Source: Kordia antarctica
GTDB taxonomy: Bacteria > Bacteroidota > Bacteroidia > Flavobacteriales > Flavobacteriaceae
Assembly: GCF_009901525.1 (NCBI RefSeq)
Contig: NZ_CP019288.1
Coordinates: forward strand, 1,951,501 to 2,015,500
Reading direction: 5' to 3'
DNA: 64,000 nucleotides
The position numbers and the translations under genes are program-made. Positions 1 through 9,409 of this stretch are shown here, in pieces (position 1 is the first letter of the stretch; the number at the start of each line of letters is the position of its first letter). The notes under the pieces are model-generated. The model was given only the letters and a program-made list of their open reading frames with translations, was not told the origin of the DNA and made no database searches.

Positions 1-3000
1 GTTTTTTGTAGTTGTGCAACTTGTATTTGAAGCGCATCAAATTTTGCTTTTAGTTGAATTTCATATTCGTCAGATTCAGCAATTGCAACTTCTTCTGCCA
101 TTTTCGCCGCTTTTATCTTTGAAGATTGTCCGCCAAAAAGTATCGGGATTTTTAAACCTATTTGATATCCGTATAAATTTGTATTGAGTTGTGAATTAGA
201 TCCTTGAAAATAATTTAGACTAATATCTGGCAATAATTGTTGTTTTTCAAAACGACGTTCCGCTTGAAACAACGCAATTCTTTTTTGATAATAATCAACC
301 TCAGCTGTATTTTTTATCGCTAACGCGCGAATGTTTACTTTGAGTAATGATTTTTTTATGATCAAAAACGTGTCTTTTAGTTGCACAAGATTCAATAATT
401 CATGATGCGCCAAGTTTACATTTTTCTTAGCTTCTTCGTAATTAAGCTGAATCTGTTTTTGTTTGGAAGCGGCTGTTATTTTTTCCAGATAATTGGTTTC
501 GCCCAATTCAAAACGCCTTTTTGCAATGCTGGAAAAATCTGTGTATAAACTATCTAACCGTTTGTAAAGTGTTGCTTTTTCGCTTGCGATTTGATATTCG
601 TAAAAACGAGTCGTTACTTTTCGTTCCATACCTTTTTTCTGAATTTCGAATGTGCTTGAAGCGATTTCATTTTGTGCTTGGTATACTTTTTTCTGAGAAA
701 AATAAACCGTCGGAAAACGAAAATCTTGTTGAATTCCAAATACGCGCAACGGTTCATTATTTACGGCTAAATTATTCTGATCAAACTCATAATAAATCTG
801 TGTTTTATCAAACGAAAAAGCACTGTTGATGGTTTCTGCCGATTGTTCCACTTGTAATTCATTGGCTTTTAATCCTGCATTATTTTCTATCGCCATCGAA
901 ATAAGATCATCCAATGTGGCTTCTTTTGATGTTTGCCCAAAAACACTCATCGAACAAAATAATAGCAACACACCGATTATCTTTTTAGAATTTCCACTTT
1001 CTGACTTCCTTTGAGTCACTTCCGAACGATTGAAAATAGCGTACAATACTGGCAAAACGATCAATGTTAATAACGTCGCTGTGAACAATCCGCCAATAAC
1101 AACTGTTGCTAACGGACGTTGTACTTCTGCACCTGCATTCGTGGAAATCGCCATTGGTAAAAATCCTAAAGCTGCCGCAGAAGCTGTCAATAATACGGCT
1201 CGTAATCTGTCTTTTGTGCCTTGTTTTATCAATGCTTCCATAGTTTCAAAACCTTCCTTTTTTAATTCTTTAAAATGTTCTATTAATACAATTCCGTTCA
1301 ATACTGCAATCCCGAAAAGGGCAATAAATCCAACACCTGCCGAAATACTAAACGGTAAATCGCGCATCCAAAGTAATAATACGCCGCCAACTGCCGCTAA
1401 CGGAATGGCTGAATAGATGATTAATGCTTCTTTTACGGATTTGAAAGCAAAATACAATAGCACAAATATTAAAATAAGTGCAATTGGTACCGCAATCATA
1501 AGTCTCGATTTGGCACTTTGTAAGTTTTCAAATTGACCGCCGTACGTTATGGAATAGCCAACAGGTAATTTGATGTTTTCATTGATGAGTTTTTGCACGT
1601 CATCTACAACCGATTGTAAATCTCGATTCCGCACATTGATTCCTACTACAATTCTACGCCGCGTATCGTCGCGAGATATTTTCGCAGCACCTTTTTGATA
1701 GCTAATTTCAGCCAATTCGCTTAACGGAATTTTTCCGCCAGAAGGCAAATCGACATATAAATTTTTAAGATCGTCAATGTCTTTACGTTTCTGTTTATCC
1801 AATCGAACTACTAGATCGAATCGTTTTTCACCTTCAAAAACATTCCCAACCGTTTTTCCTGCAAATCCCATGGAAACCATTTCGTTTAAATCTTGAATAT
1901 TTAATCCGTAACGTGCAATTTTAGATCGATTGTATTGAATGTTCATTTCGGGCAATCCTGCAATTTTTTCTACCGAAATATCTGCCGCACCAGAAACATT
2001 TTGAATCAACTCGCCTATTTCGTTTCCTTTTTTAGTCAACATATCCAAATCTTCACCAAAAATTTTGATGGCAATATCTGCACGAACTCCTGTAATTAAT
2101 TCGTTGAATCGCATTTCGATAGGTTGTGTAAATTCGACTTCCATTCCTGAAATTACGGTTAATGCTTCTTTAAACTTATCAGCCAATTCATCTTTAGAAC
2201 TTGCAGATGTCCATTCGCCTTTGGGTTTCAACACAATAATTACATCACTTTCTTCCATCGACATTGGATCTGTTGGAACTTCCGCAGCACCAATTCTTGT
2301 GACCACTTGTTTGACTTCTGGAAATTGTTTTAATAGAATTTTCTCGATTTCGGTCGTGATTTCAACCGTTTTACTGAGTGAAGTTCCCGTTTTTAGAATT
2401 GGCTGAATTACAAAATCGCCTTCATCTAATGTTGGGACAAATTCGCCGCCCATTGTACTGTATAAATACACGGAAAACGTTAACAATGCAATTGCAATTC
2501 CTAAGACTAATTTTTTACTTTGCAATGCCCAATGTATTACAGGTTCATACATTCTGTTAAGCCATTTCATTAAGCGAATCGAAATGTTTTTATCTGTTGC
2601 TTTTGATGGTTTTAAGAACATTGAAGCCACTACAGGAACATACGTAAAACAGAGTAACATTGCGCCAATGAGCGCAAAATTAAACGTTAATGCCATTGGT
2701 TTGAACATTTTGCCTTCTACGCCGCTTAGTGATAAGATTGGAATGAAAACGATTAGAATAATCAATTGTCCAAAAATGGCTGAATTCATCATTTTGGATG
2801 CGCCCATAAACGTAATTTTGTCTTTGAAAGCTTGTTGTTCGTTTTTAGCTAACGCTAGAATTTCATCTTTTTTCTGCGTGATTTGAAACGCAATGAATTC
2901 GACAATTATCACAGCGCCATCAATGATAATTCCGAAATCAATAGCGCCTAAACTCATTAAATTCGCGTCTACTCCAAAAATGTACATTAAGGACAATGCA

Positions 3001-4136
3001 AATAGTAGACATAACGGAATTACAGAAGCAACCACTAATCCTGAACGGAAGTTTCCTAGGAGCAATACGACCACAAAAATAACAATCAGGCAACCTAATA
3101 TTAAGTTTTCCGTGACTGTAAACGTCGTTTTTGCGATGAGTTCACTTCGATCGAGAAAAGCATTGATATACACTCCTTTTGGCAACGATTTTGAGATGGA
3201 AGCGACACGTTCTTTTACCGCATCAATTACTTTTTTGGAATTCGCGTCTTTCAGCATCATGACTTGTCCCATTACTTTTTCGCCTTCGCCATTTCCTGTG
3301 ATTGCGCCAAAACGCATTGCATTTCCAAAACCTACAGTTGCAACATCTTTTATGTAGATAGGAATTCCATCTTCATTTTTAACCACAATATTTTTGATGT
3401 CTTCCATAGAAGCAATCAATCCTTCACCACGAATAAAAAATGCTTGATTGACTTTTTCTATGTAACCGCCGCCAGAAACACTATTGTTCATTTCTAATGC
3501 CGTAAAAACATCGCGCGCCGTAATATTCATAGCGTTTAGTTTTTCAGTATTGATAGCGACTTCATATTGTTTTAAAAATCCGCCCCAAGTATTTACTTCT
3601 ACAACTCCAGGAATTCCAGAAAGTTGTCGTTTTACTATCCAATCTTGAATGGTTCGTAAATCTTGTGCGGTATAGTTGTCTTTGTATTCGGGTTTTACAT
3701 CGAGAATGTATTGGTAAATCTCACCCAAACCAGTTGTAATCGGCCCCATTTCGGGCGTTCCAAAGCCTTTTGGAATTTTTTCGGAAGCTGATTTTATTTT
3801 TTCCGCAATGAGTTGTCGTGGCAAATACGTTCCCATGTTGTCATCAAAGACAATCGTGACGACTGATAAACCAAATTTAGAAACGGAACGTATTTCTTGT
3901 ACGCCAGGCAAGTTTGCCATTTCTAATTCTACAGGATATGTGATGAATTGCTCCATATCTTGTGTAGAAAGATTCCGAGATGTGGTGATGACTTGTACTT
4001 GATTGTTAGTCACATCGGGAACTGCTCCAATAGGAATTTGCGATAGTGAATACAACCCAAATCCGATGATAAAGGTCGTAAATAGTAAAACAATGAATTT
4101 GTTCTTTATACTGAAATTGATGATTTGTGATAGCAT
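1..4136 (-). CDS. CusA/CzcA-family heavy-metal RND efflux pump fused to a TolC-like domain (3' end outside window)
   Basis: Inner-membrane proton-driven metal exporter. The frame is open from an ATG at 4136 to the left edge, at least 1378 codons. The N-terminus (MLSQIINFSIKNKFIVLL) is the first RND helix. The transmembrane motif GAIDFGIIIDGAVIIVE (about 2.88-2.95 kb) carries the acidic residue typical of metal-transporting HME-RND pumps. A usual CzcA ends near residue 1040, which here is about position 1020. Instead the frame runs on through a Lys/Ser linker, a hydrophobic segment (KKIIGVLLLFCSMSVFGQ, about 925-985) resembling a lipid-exported signal peptide, and then a coiled-coil TolC/outer-membrane-factor-like domain to the edge. 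Such fusions are known in Bacteroidota. The metal is not determinable. A MITE-like repeat lies directly upstream, between this gene and a His-rich secreted protein probably in the same transcription unit. Confidence 0.9.
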   Translation of the reverse strand, partial: MLSQIINFSIKNKFIVLLFTTFIIGFGLYSLSQIPIGAVPDVTNNQVQVITTSRNLSTQDMEQFITYPVELEMANLPGVQEIRSVSKFGLSVVTIVFDDNMGTYLPRQLIAEKIKSASEKIPKGFGTPEMGPITTGLGEIYQYILDVKPEYKDNYTAQDLRTIQDWIVKRQLSGIPGVVEVNTWGGFLKQYEVAINTEKLNAMNITARDVFTALEMNNSVSGGGYIEKVNQAFFIRGEGLIASMEDIKNIVVKNEDGIPIYIKDVATVGFGNAMRFGAITGNGEGEKVMGQVMMLKDANSKKVIDAVKERVASISKSLPKGVYINAFLDRSELIAKTTFTVTENLILGCLIVIFVVVLLLGNFRSGLVVASVIPLCLLFALSLMYIFGVDANLMSLGAIDFGIIIDGAVIIVEFIAFQITQKKDEILALAKNEQQAFKDKITFMGASKMMNSAIFGQLIILIVFIPILSLSGVEGKMFKPMALTFNFALIGAMLLCFTYVPVVASMFLKPSKATDKNISIRLMKWLNRMYEPVIHWALQSKKLVLGIAIALLTFSVYLYSTMGGEFVPTLDEGDFVIQPILKTGTSLSKTVEITTEIEKILLKQFPEVKQVVTRIGAAEVPTDPMSMEESDVIIVLKPKGEWTSASSKDELADKFKEALTVISGMEVEFTQPIEMRFNELITGVRADIAIKIFGEDLDMLTKKGNEIGELIQNVSGAADISVEKIAGLPEMNIQYNRSKIARYGLNIQDLNEMVSMGFAGKTVGNVFEGEKRFDLVVRLDKQKRKDIDDLKNLYVDLPSGGKIPLSELAEISYQKGAAKISRDDTRRRIVVGINVRNRDLQSVVDDVQKLINENIKLPVGYSITYGGQFENLQSAKSRLMIAVPIALILIFVLLYFAFKSVKEALIIYSAIPLAAVGGVLLLWMRDLPFSISAGVGFIALFGIAVLNGIVLIEHFKELKKEGFETMEALIKQGTKDRLRAVLLTASAAALGFLPMAISTNAGAEVQRPLATVVIGGLFTATLLTLIVLPVLYAIFNRSEVTQRKSESGNSKKIIGVLLLFCSMSVFGQTSKEATLDDLISMAIENNAGLKANELQVEQSAETINSAFSFDKTQIYYEFDQNNLAVNNEPLRVFGIQQDFRFPTVYFSQKKVYQAQNEIASSTFEIQKKGMERKVTTRFYEYQIASEKATLYKRLDSLYTDFSSIAKRRFELGETNYLEKITAASKQKQIQLNYEEAKKNVNLAHHELLNLVQLKDTFLIIKKSLLKVNIRALAIKNTAEVDYYQKRIALFQAERRFEKQQLLPDISLNYFQGSNSQLNTNLYGYQIGLKIPILFGGQSSKIKAAKMAEEVAIAESDEYEIQLKAKFDALQIQVAQLQK

Positions 4137-4168
4137 TTTGTTATAAAATAATCATGGTGAGTGTACCT

Positions 4169-4331
4169 ATACCAGATAAACTTTAAAATAACTGATTAAA
4201 TTCGTTTCTATTTCCTTTATATATTCAATATAAAACAGAACCGTAACTAAGGCTATGCTTATGTTTTCTATTTCATCTAAAGAAAATATAATTCAAATTT
4301 TGTATCAATCATTTTAAAATTCATTTGGTAT
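4169..4331. repeat. MITE-like dispersed repeat, copy 1 (163 bp, terminal inverted repeats)
   Basis: Nearly the same sequence recurs at 43728-43887. The ends are inverted repeats of about 23 bp: the left begins ATACCAGATAAACTTTAAAA and the right, read on the opposite strand, begins ATACCAAATGAATTTTAAAA. The interior contains the shared block CTAAGGCTATGCTT. No coding frame is present. The element sits 33 bp upstream of the efflux pump start. Confidence 0.8.
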
Positions 4332-4380
4332 TATCTCACGAAAGTGAAACAGCACAAAAAAATTTAAAAAGTCTGATTGT

Positions 4381-4779
4381 TTATGAAAGCCGTGGTGGCT
4401 GAAAAAGTCCTTCCGAATGTAGTGAAGAAGAAAGTGCTTTGTAATAAAAGTTAGCTTTGTTGAATTCAGAAAATTCAACGGTACTTTCTATTGTTTCTGT
4501 TGTTTGTAATGTGAAAACTAATGAAGTTCCACTATTTGAAACCTGTTGAAAAGGAAGTTGTTCATGTTCTTCTTTTTCTTCTTGATGTTCTTCGTCGTGC
4601 GCAGCTTTTAATTCCCCATAATGCTTAGAAATGAATACTAAAACATTGTCTCCATATTGCTCGCTGTGAAATTGCGCATGCTCCATAAACTCATCGAGTT
4701 GAATAATATCAACAGAGTCAAATCCAAGACTTTGCAGCAGGACAATGAGTGAGATTAGTATGGAAAATAACTTTTGCAT
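4381..4779 (-). CDS. Secreted His/Glu-rich small protein upstream of the metal pump
   Basis: A 132-aa protein of unrecognised family. A hydrophobic N-terminal signal segment (MQKLFSILISLIVLLQSLGF) is followed by a region rich in His, Glu and Asp, including HDEEHQEEKEEHEQ at about residues 60-75, and then a hydrophobic C-terminal part. It lies on the same strand immediately upstream of the CusA/CzcA-like pump, 244 bp apart with the MITE-like repeat between them. The context and the His-rich stretch suggest periplasmic metal binding or sensing, which is inference. No Cys-based metal site or lipobox is visible. Confidence 0.75.
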   Translation of the reverse strand: MQKLFSILISLIVLLQSLGFDSVDIIQLDEFMEHAQFHSEQYGDNVLVFISKHYGELKAAHDEEHQEEKEEHEQLPFQQVSNSGTSLVFTLQTTETIESTVEFSEFNKANFYYKALSSSLHSEGLFQPPRLS

Positions 4780-4869
4780 CTAGTGTAAAGATACATAAGT
4801 TATTTTTTAGTTTTTAAAATTTTCTTCTGTTGAATCGATATTTAGATTGCATCTAGATTGTAGTCGCTT

Positions 4870-5036
4870 GAAGTTTTCAGTTGTGAGTTATGAGTTGTCT
4901 GTTATCGGTTATCGGTTGTCAGTTATTTCATAATTAAATAAAGTTGCTTGTGTGATGCTTAATCAAGTTCAGCATGACGTGAAAATAGATTCCTGCCTTC
5001 ACTTCGATAAATTCAGCGACCACGCAGGAATGACAA
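4870..5036. repeat. Low-complexity and palindromic intergenic repeats
   Basis: The segment starts with short tandem GTTATCGGTT/GAGTTATGAGTTG-type repeats (about 4876-4932). It continues with two fragments of dispersed flavobacterial intergenic palindromes, TCAAGTTCAGCATGACG (about 4963-4979) and CGCAGGAATGACAAAC (about 5023-5038). The same motif family recurs near 17.44, 17.6 and 53.5 kb. No gene is visible here. Confidence 0.6.
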
Positions 5037-5037
5037 A

Positions 5038-6216
5038 CTAATATTCAAATGTTCCATACATACTAGAAATCGTCAATTTTTTACTGTCTGAAGCTTCTAC
5101 TCTACCAACAATTTGTGCGTCTACATTGTACGATTTTGAAATGGAAATGATGTCTTCAGCAATTGCTGGAGAAACGTAAATTTCCATACGATGTCCGCAG
5201 TTGAATACTTGATACATTTCTTTCCAATCGGTGTTAGATTGCTCTTGAATTAGCTTGAAAAGCGGCGGAATTTCAAACATATTGTCTTTAATAATATGTA
5301 GATTTTCCACGAAGTGTAATATTTTGGTTTGTGCGCCACCACTACAATGCACCATTCCGTGAATGTCTTCTGAAGTATATTTATCTAAAATATTTTTAAT
5401 GATTGGTGCGTACGTCCGCGTTGGTGATAACACTAACTTTCCAGCATCAATTGGGGCATCTGCAACAGCATCAGTCAACTTCATTTTTCCAGAATATACC
5501 AACTCACTCGGAACTGCATTGTCAAAACTTTCAGGGTATTTTTCGGCTAAGTATTTGTCAAAAACATCATGTCGCGCAGACGTTAATCCGTTACTTCCCA
5601 TTCCACCATTATACGATTTTTCGTAAGTTGCCTGACCAAAAGAAGCCAAACCAACAATGACATCGCCCGCTTTTATGTTTGCATTGTCAATTACGTCTTT
5701 TCGTTTCATACGAGCCGTTACCGTAGAATCTACAATAATTGTTCGAACTAAATCGCCAACATCAGCCGTTTCTCCACCTGTGGAATGAATCGTTACGCCA
5801 AATCCTTTTAATTCTTTGATGAGTTCTTCACTTCCGTTGATAATTGCCGAAATGACTTCACCTGGAATCGCGTTTTTATTTCTTCCAATCGTAGATGACA
5901 ACATAATATTATCCGTTGCGCCAACACATAATAAGTCGTCAATATTCATGATTAGTGCATCTTGCGCAATTCCTTTCCAAACCGACAAATCGCCAGTTTC
6001 TTTCCAGTACATATACGCTAACGACGATTTTGTTCCTGCGCCATCTGCATGCATGATCAAGCAATAATCTTCATCATTTGTGAGATAATCAGGGACAATT
6101 TTACAGAAAGCTTGCGGAAATAAACCTTTATCAATGTTTTTGATCGCGTTGTGTACATCTTCTTTCGATGCCGAAACGCCTCGCATTGCATATCGTTTTG
6201 ATACTTCTTGACTCAT
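5038..6216 (-). CDS. purM: AIR synthase (PurM-like phosphoribosylformylglycinamidine cyclo-ligase family)
   Basis: A 392-aa PurM-superfamily protein, expected to make aminoimidazole ribonucleotide in purine synthesis in the cytoplasm. The N-terminal half has the ATP-binding signature around HADGAGTKSSLAYMY, an acidic NIDDLLCVGAT motif and STGGETADVGD. The C-terminal half has the AIRS_C domain, with HCSGGAQTK. Length fits the long Bacteroidota form (about 390 aa). The start is placed at ATG 6216 (MSQEVSKRY). An upstream TTG in frame at 6237 overlaps the -7 promoter box and so should lie upstream of the transcript. Some genomes carry a second, shorter PurM, so this copy could be the paralogous 'AIR synthase related' form. 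Confidence 0.85.
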   Translation of the reverse strand: MSQEVSKRYAMRGVSASKEDVHNAIKNIDKGLFPQAFCKIVPDYLTNDEDYCLIMHADGAGTKSSLAYMYWKETGDLSVWKGIAQDALIMNIDDLLCVGATDNIMLSSTIGRNKNAIPGEVISAIINGSEELIKELKGFGVTIHSTGGETADVGDLVRTIIVDSTVTARMKRKDVIDNANIKAGDVIVGLASFGQATYEKSYNGGMGSNGLTSARHDVFDKYLAEKYPESFDNAVPSELVYSGKMKLTDAVADAPIDAGKLVLSPTRTYAPIIKNILDKYTSEDIHGMVHCSGGAQTKILHFVENLHIIKDNMFEIPPLFKLIQEQSNTDWKEMYQVFNCGHRMEIYVSPAIAEDIISISKSYNVDAQIVGRVEASDSKKLTISSMYGTFEY

Positions 6217-6234
6217 AGTTGTGTTGTTGTGCTG

Positions 6235-6262
6235 CAAAGATAATTTTTTCGCCTAAACACAA
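6235..6262 (-). promoter_or_regulatory. Promoter of the AIR synthase gene
   Basis: On the minus strand, TATCTTTG (6235-6242) matches the Bacteroidota -7 consensus TAnnTTTG. A TTG at 6260-6262 lies 17 nt upstream as the -33 element. It fixes the translation start at 6216. Confidence 0.7.
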
Positions 6263-6352
6263 GAATTTATCATCAACTAAAAATACGCAATTTGTCGTAT
6301 TTGCTAATTCATATTTATTTGATTAATTTGTTATACACTGAAAAACAATCAT

Positions 6353-8866
6353 ATGAAACGTTTTCTACTCCTATTCTTTGGCTTTTTAACAATGCATGCT
6401 TCTTCACAAGAAGTGAAAACTCAAAAAGAAATTTTAGACATTCCAAATACAGATTTGGTCAAGGATCTTAATTTGAAAGTTGGAAGCGGAAACGTTGTTC
6501 CTGTAAGCGTTTCAAAAGCAACTTATAAAGATATTGGCTTTTCTTTTGTTGGACATAAGTTTCAGTATATGAAAGATGATTATAGCCTAGAAACACGCAC
6601 GTTTAAAGATAAAAAACTGGTTCAAAGCAAAACCAAATATAATTACGGAAACTTCATGAAACCGAAAGGATTTACGTTTAACTATATCTATGATTCTGAT
6701 GGAAATCTTTCAAAAAGAACAAGTACATCTTCTGATAGTGATTATGTTGATGAAACATTTTATACCTATTCCAACAATAAAATTAAACAAGTAAGAGAAA
6801 CTGGCACATTTTCCGATGGAAAAAAGTATGATAAAATCAAAGATTATGTTCGTAATGGAACTCGTATTTCCTATGATTTTGAGAATGGAACAAAAGAGTT
6901 TGAACTACAAAATGGATTGATTCACACAGAAAAAACATTCAATAAAAGCGCTAATAAAACGTATTTGTATACATATAAATATAATCCGAATGATTTTTTG
7001 ATCGATCAAGATAGAGAATCATATCAAGCTTCTTATACATTGAATGACAATAATTTGATTGAAAAAGAAGTGAATAAAACGTATACACAAACATTCAAAT
7101 ATGTATATGACAAACATGGAAATTGGGTGATTGCGTATCCGTTATCAACAAGTAACAATAAATTATATGGTTCGCAATTTTCTTATTATATCAGAGAGAT
7201 AAAATATAGCAATGGCGATGTTACAGGAAGCGTAAACCCTGATAGTGACGTTGTAAAAACCCACGTTATAAAATTTCGTAATGAACTGTATAATAGTTTA
7301 GTAGAAGCGAATGTGAGTTTTCAAAAAACGGCAAATTCTAGTTATTTGTTTCAGATAAATAGTCAGCAAGAAGCTAGGAATACTTCTTCTGTTTTTATGG
7401 GAAGAAGTTTATTGGTATTTCACAAACCAACTACACAATTATATATTCTTGAAGATTTTGAAGATAAACCAGTAGGAAAAGATTTTAAAGCAAAAAAAGC
7501 TTCGATTGATATTAAAAATGGTTATTGGTATAAAACTCAAAAAGGTGGCGTTCATGTGTTTCGAAACGACGGAACGTATATTGATAAAATAGCTGTGTAT
7601 GAGTTTGCTCCAAATAATATAGATGCTATTTTTCAGGGAGAAAACGAACCTGGGAAAGTCGTATTAGAAGATTACAAAAATGTAAAAATTAATACTCCAT
7701 ATCCTGTAACATTACATCGTGATTATAAACCAAACGGATCAGATACGATGACTGAGAACGCTAAAAAATTAGCCAAAAGTTTGGATGCATATTCCGAAGC
7801 TTTGAAAGGCGATTGTGTCAACGGAGATTGTAAAGATGGTTATGGAGAACAAGAATATAAAGATGGAAAGAAGGCAGATGGTTTTTTTAAGGCCGGAAAA
7901 CCTTATGGTCCAATTCATACTTCGGAGAAAAAAACCGGTAAAAGTTTGCTTACTATTTATAAAGGTTCGTATCGGGATCAAGAAGGTTTCTCGTATGAAT
8001 ATAATGGTTCTAATTTGATGACTTTTACAGATGCATCTAAAAATATTGGTTTTTACAACGATTATAAAACGAAGAAAACCTACAAACTGAATTATAGCAA
8101 TGGAAAAATAATTTCTAAAAAAGAGCTTCCATATAACAATTCAACTACGTGCGTCGTTGGAAATTGTAGCAACGGTATTGGAATTTATGAATATAGCAAT
8201 TCTACCTACATGGGAACATTCAAAAACGGCAAAAGAGATGGTTTTGGAATGTTATTTTTTAAAAGTGGCGGCGATTATGTTGGCGAATTTTCTAATGGAA
8301 ATTATCACGGATTAGGCACGTATACAATTTCTGAATATGATTATTATATGGGTTTTTATGAAAATGGAAAAGCCAACGGACAAGGCGTTCGGTATTATGC
8401 AAAAGATAATTACGAAGCTGGAAATTGGATTGATGGAACATTAGAAGGAAAGACGACAACTTCAAATTCATCTTCAAGTTCGAGTTCGAGTTCGAGTTCA
8501 ACTTCAACTTCAACCTCAACTTCAAGTTCAAGTTCAAGTTCAACTTCAATCATTTTTTCTGATTCGCAAAAAAGCAGAATTTTAGCATGTAAAGATAATA
8601 CAGAATGTATTTCAAGATATATTACAGAATTATATGTGGAAGAACGTAAAAATATATCTGGAGACGCATTAATTAAAAAAACAACCGATTATTTTCACAG
8701 TTTATACATCATGAATCCGAAGTTAGCTTTTGATACATTATTTAAGATGGATATTACGCTGATTGATATTAAAATGTTACCACAAACGGTTCAAACCGAT
8801 TTAAAAGCGAGAGCACAAAAAGTTTCGGATGGTTATGAAGAGTTTAAGAAATCGAATGGGAATTAA
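6353..8866 (+). CDS. Secreted MORN-repeat protein with Ser-rich linker
   Basis: An 837-aa protein with a clear signal peptide (MKRFLLLFFGFLTMHASSQ). Residues 80-300 contain Tyr-rich, YD/RHS-like turns such as YIYDSDGNLSKRT and YVYDKHGNW. From about residue 486 there are MORN-type repeats (GYGEQEYKDG, GIGIYEYSN, YMGTFKNGKRDGFG, YVGEFSNGNYHGLG, YMGFYENGKANGQG). A run of about 30 Ser/Thr residues (705-735) is encoded by a TCAAGT/TCGAGT hexamer repeat. A charged helical C-terminus follows. MORN repeats are lipid- or protein-binding beta hairpins, but the role of this exported protein is unknown. No T9SS sorting domain is visible. Confidence 0.85.
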   Translation: MKRFLLLFFGFLTMHASSQEVKTQKEILDIPNTDLVKDLNLKVGSGNVVPVSVSKATYKDIGFSFVGHKFQYMKDDYSLETRTFKDKKLVQSKTKYNYGNFMKPKGFTFNYIYDSDGNLSKRTSTSSDSDYVDETFYTYSNNKIKQVRETGTFSDGKKYDKIKDYVRNGTRISYDFENGTKEFELQNGLIHTEKTFNKSANKTYLYTYKYNPNDFLIDQDRESYQASYTLNDNNLIEKEVNKTYTQTFKYVYDKHGNWVIAYPLSTSNNKLYGSQFSYYIREIKYSNGDVTGSVNPDSDVVKTHVIKFRNELYNSLVEANVSFQKTANSSYLFQINSQQEARNTSSVFMGRSLLVFHKPTTQLYILEDFEDKPVGKDFKAKKASIDIKNGYWYKTQKGGVHVFRNDGTYIDKIAVYEFAPNNIDAIFQGENEPGKVVLEDYKNVKINTPYPVTLHRDYKPNGSDTMTENAKKLAKSLDAYSEALKGDCVNGDCKDGYGEQEYKDGKKADGFFKAGKPYGPIHTSEKKTGKSLLTIYKGSYRDQEGFSYEYNGSNLMTFTDASKNIGFYNDYKTKKTYKLNYSNGKIISKKELPYNNSTTCVVGNCSNGIGIYEYSNSTYMGTFKNGKRDGFGMLFFKSGGDYVGEFSNGNYHGLGTYTISEYDYYMGFYENGKANGQGVRYYAKDNYEAGNWIDGTLEGKTTTSNSSSSSSSSSSSTSTSTSTSSSSSSSTSIIFSDSQKSRILACKDNTECISRYITELYVEERKNISGDALIKKTTDYFHSLYIMNPKLAFDTLFKMDITLIDIKMLPQTVQTDLKARAQKVSDGYEEFKKSNGN
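8473..8548 (+). repeat. In-frame TCAAGT/TCGAGT/TCAACT microsatellite
   Basis: About twelve consecutive hexamers encode the Ser/Thr run of the MORN protein. Because the unit is a multiple of three, slippage would change linker length without shifting the frame. Confidence 0.85.
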
Positions 8867-8868
8867 TG

Positions 8869-8945
8869 GATTTTTGTTGATTTGACTTTTTGTTGATTTG
8901 TTTGCTCGTTGTTTGTTGATTTGTTTTTTGTCAATTTGTTCCTCA
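8869..8945 (+). repeat. TTGTTGATTTG-type low-complexity repeat, left of GNAT gene
   Basis: Irregular tandem copies of TTGTTGATTTG and TTTGTTTGC lie just after the MORN gene. The same composition and orientation recurs at 9410-9482, so the GNAT gene is bracketed by two arrays. Confidence 0.65.
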
Positions 8946-8960
8946 CTTCGATAGCTTCAT

Positions 8961-9362
8961 TTACAACCATTTCTCAAAACAAACACTTTCAGCAACACCA
9001 ATATATTGATCGTAATTTGGAATGCGTTGATAGTTATTTTTTTCGTAGAAACGAATCGCTTCTGGTAACATTGTTCCAGTTTCTAAGATACAACGTGTAT
9101 TTCCGAGTTCGGTTGCCCAAATTTCTAACGCTTCTAAAATCACAATTCCAAGATTTTTCCCTTGGTATTTTTGACTTATATACATGCGTTTTATCTCAAC
9201 AGTTTCTGCATCGTATTTTTTAATTGCGCCGCAACCAATTGGTTTTTCTTCCAAATAAATTAGAATGACATTTTCCAAATTTTCCAATCCATTGAATTGA
9301 CTAAAAAAGTCATCACTTTCTCCGTTTCTAATGGTTAGAAAAGCATCTAGTTGTTTGACCAA
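8961..9362 (-). CDS. GNAT-family N-acetyltransferase with uncertain 5' end
   Basis: A single-domain GNAT acetyltransferase. The acetyl-CoA loop is visible in IKRMYISQKYQGKNLGI (the Q/RxxGxG/A equivalent QKYQGKN) and the C-terminal EAIRFYEKNNYQRIPNYDQY fits the family. The only conventional start, TTG at 9362, gives 133 aa. However, in-frame codons upstream (9363-9407, reading IQTKRTNSNNPDFINL) look like the normal N-terminus of this family, and no ATG, GTG or TTG precedes them before a stop at 9443. Translation may use ATT at 9407, or the start may have been lost to the adjacent repeat array. Substrate unknown. Confidence 0.75.
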   Translation of the reverse strand: MVKQLDAFLTIRNGESDDFFSQFNGLENLENVILIYLEEKPIGCGAIKKYDAETVEIKRMYISQKYQGKNLGIVILEALEIWATELGNTRCILETGTMLPEAIRFYEKNNYQRIPNYDQYIGVAESVCFEKWL

Positions 9363-9409
9363 GTTTATGAAATCTGGATTGTTGGAATTGGTTCTTTTGG
9401 TTTGAATGT

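Noticed and set aside
521-3497. Several plus-strand frames of 60-154 codons
   Set aside because: All are antisense to the open RND/TolC coding frame and lack family features.
6217-6237. Upstream TTG start for the AIR synthase
   Set aside because: The TTG is part of the -7 promoter box, so it should lie upstream of the transcript.
8473-8548. CRISPR array
   Set aside because: A hexamer microsatellite inside a coding region without spacers; no other repeat-spacer structure was seen in the window.
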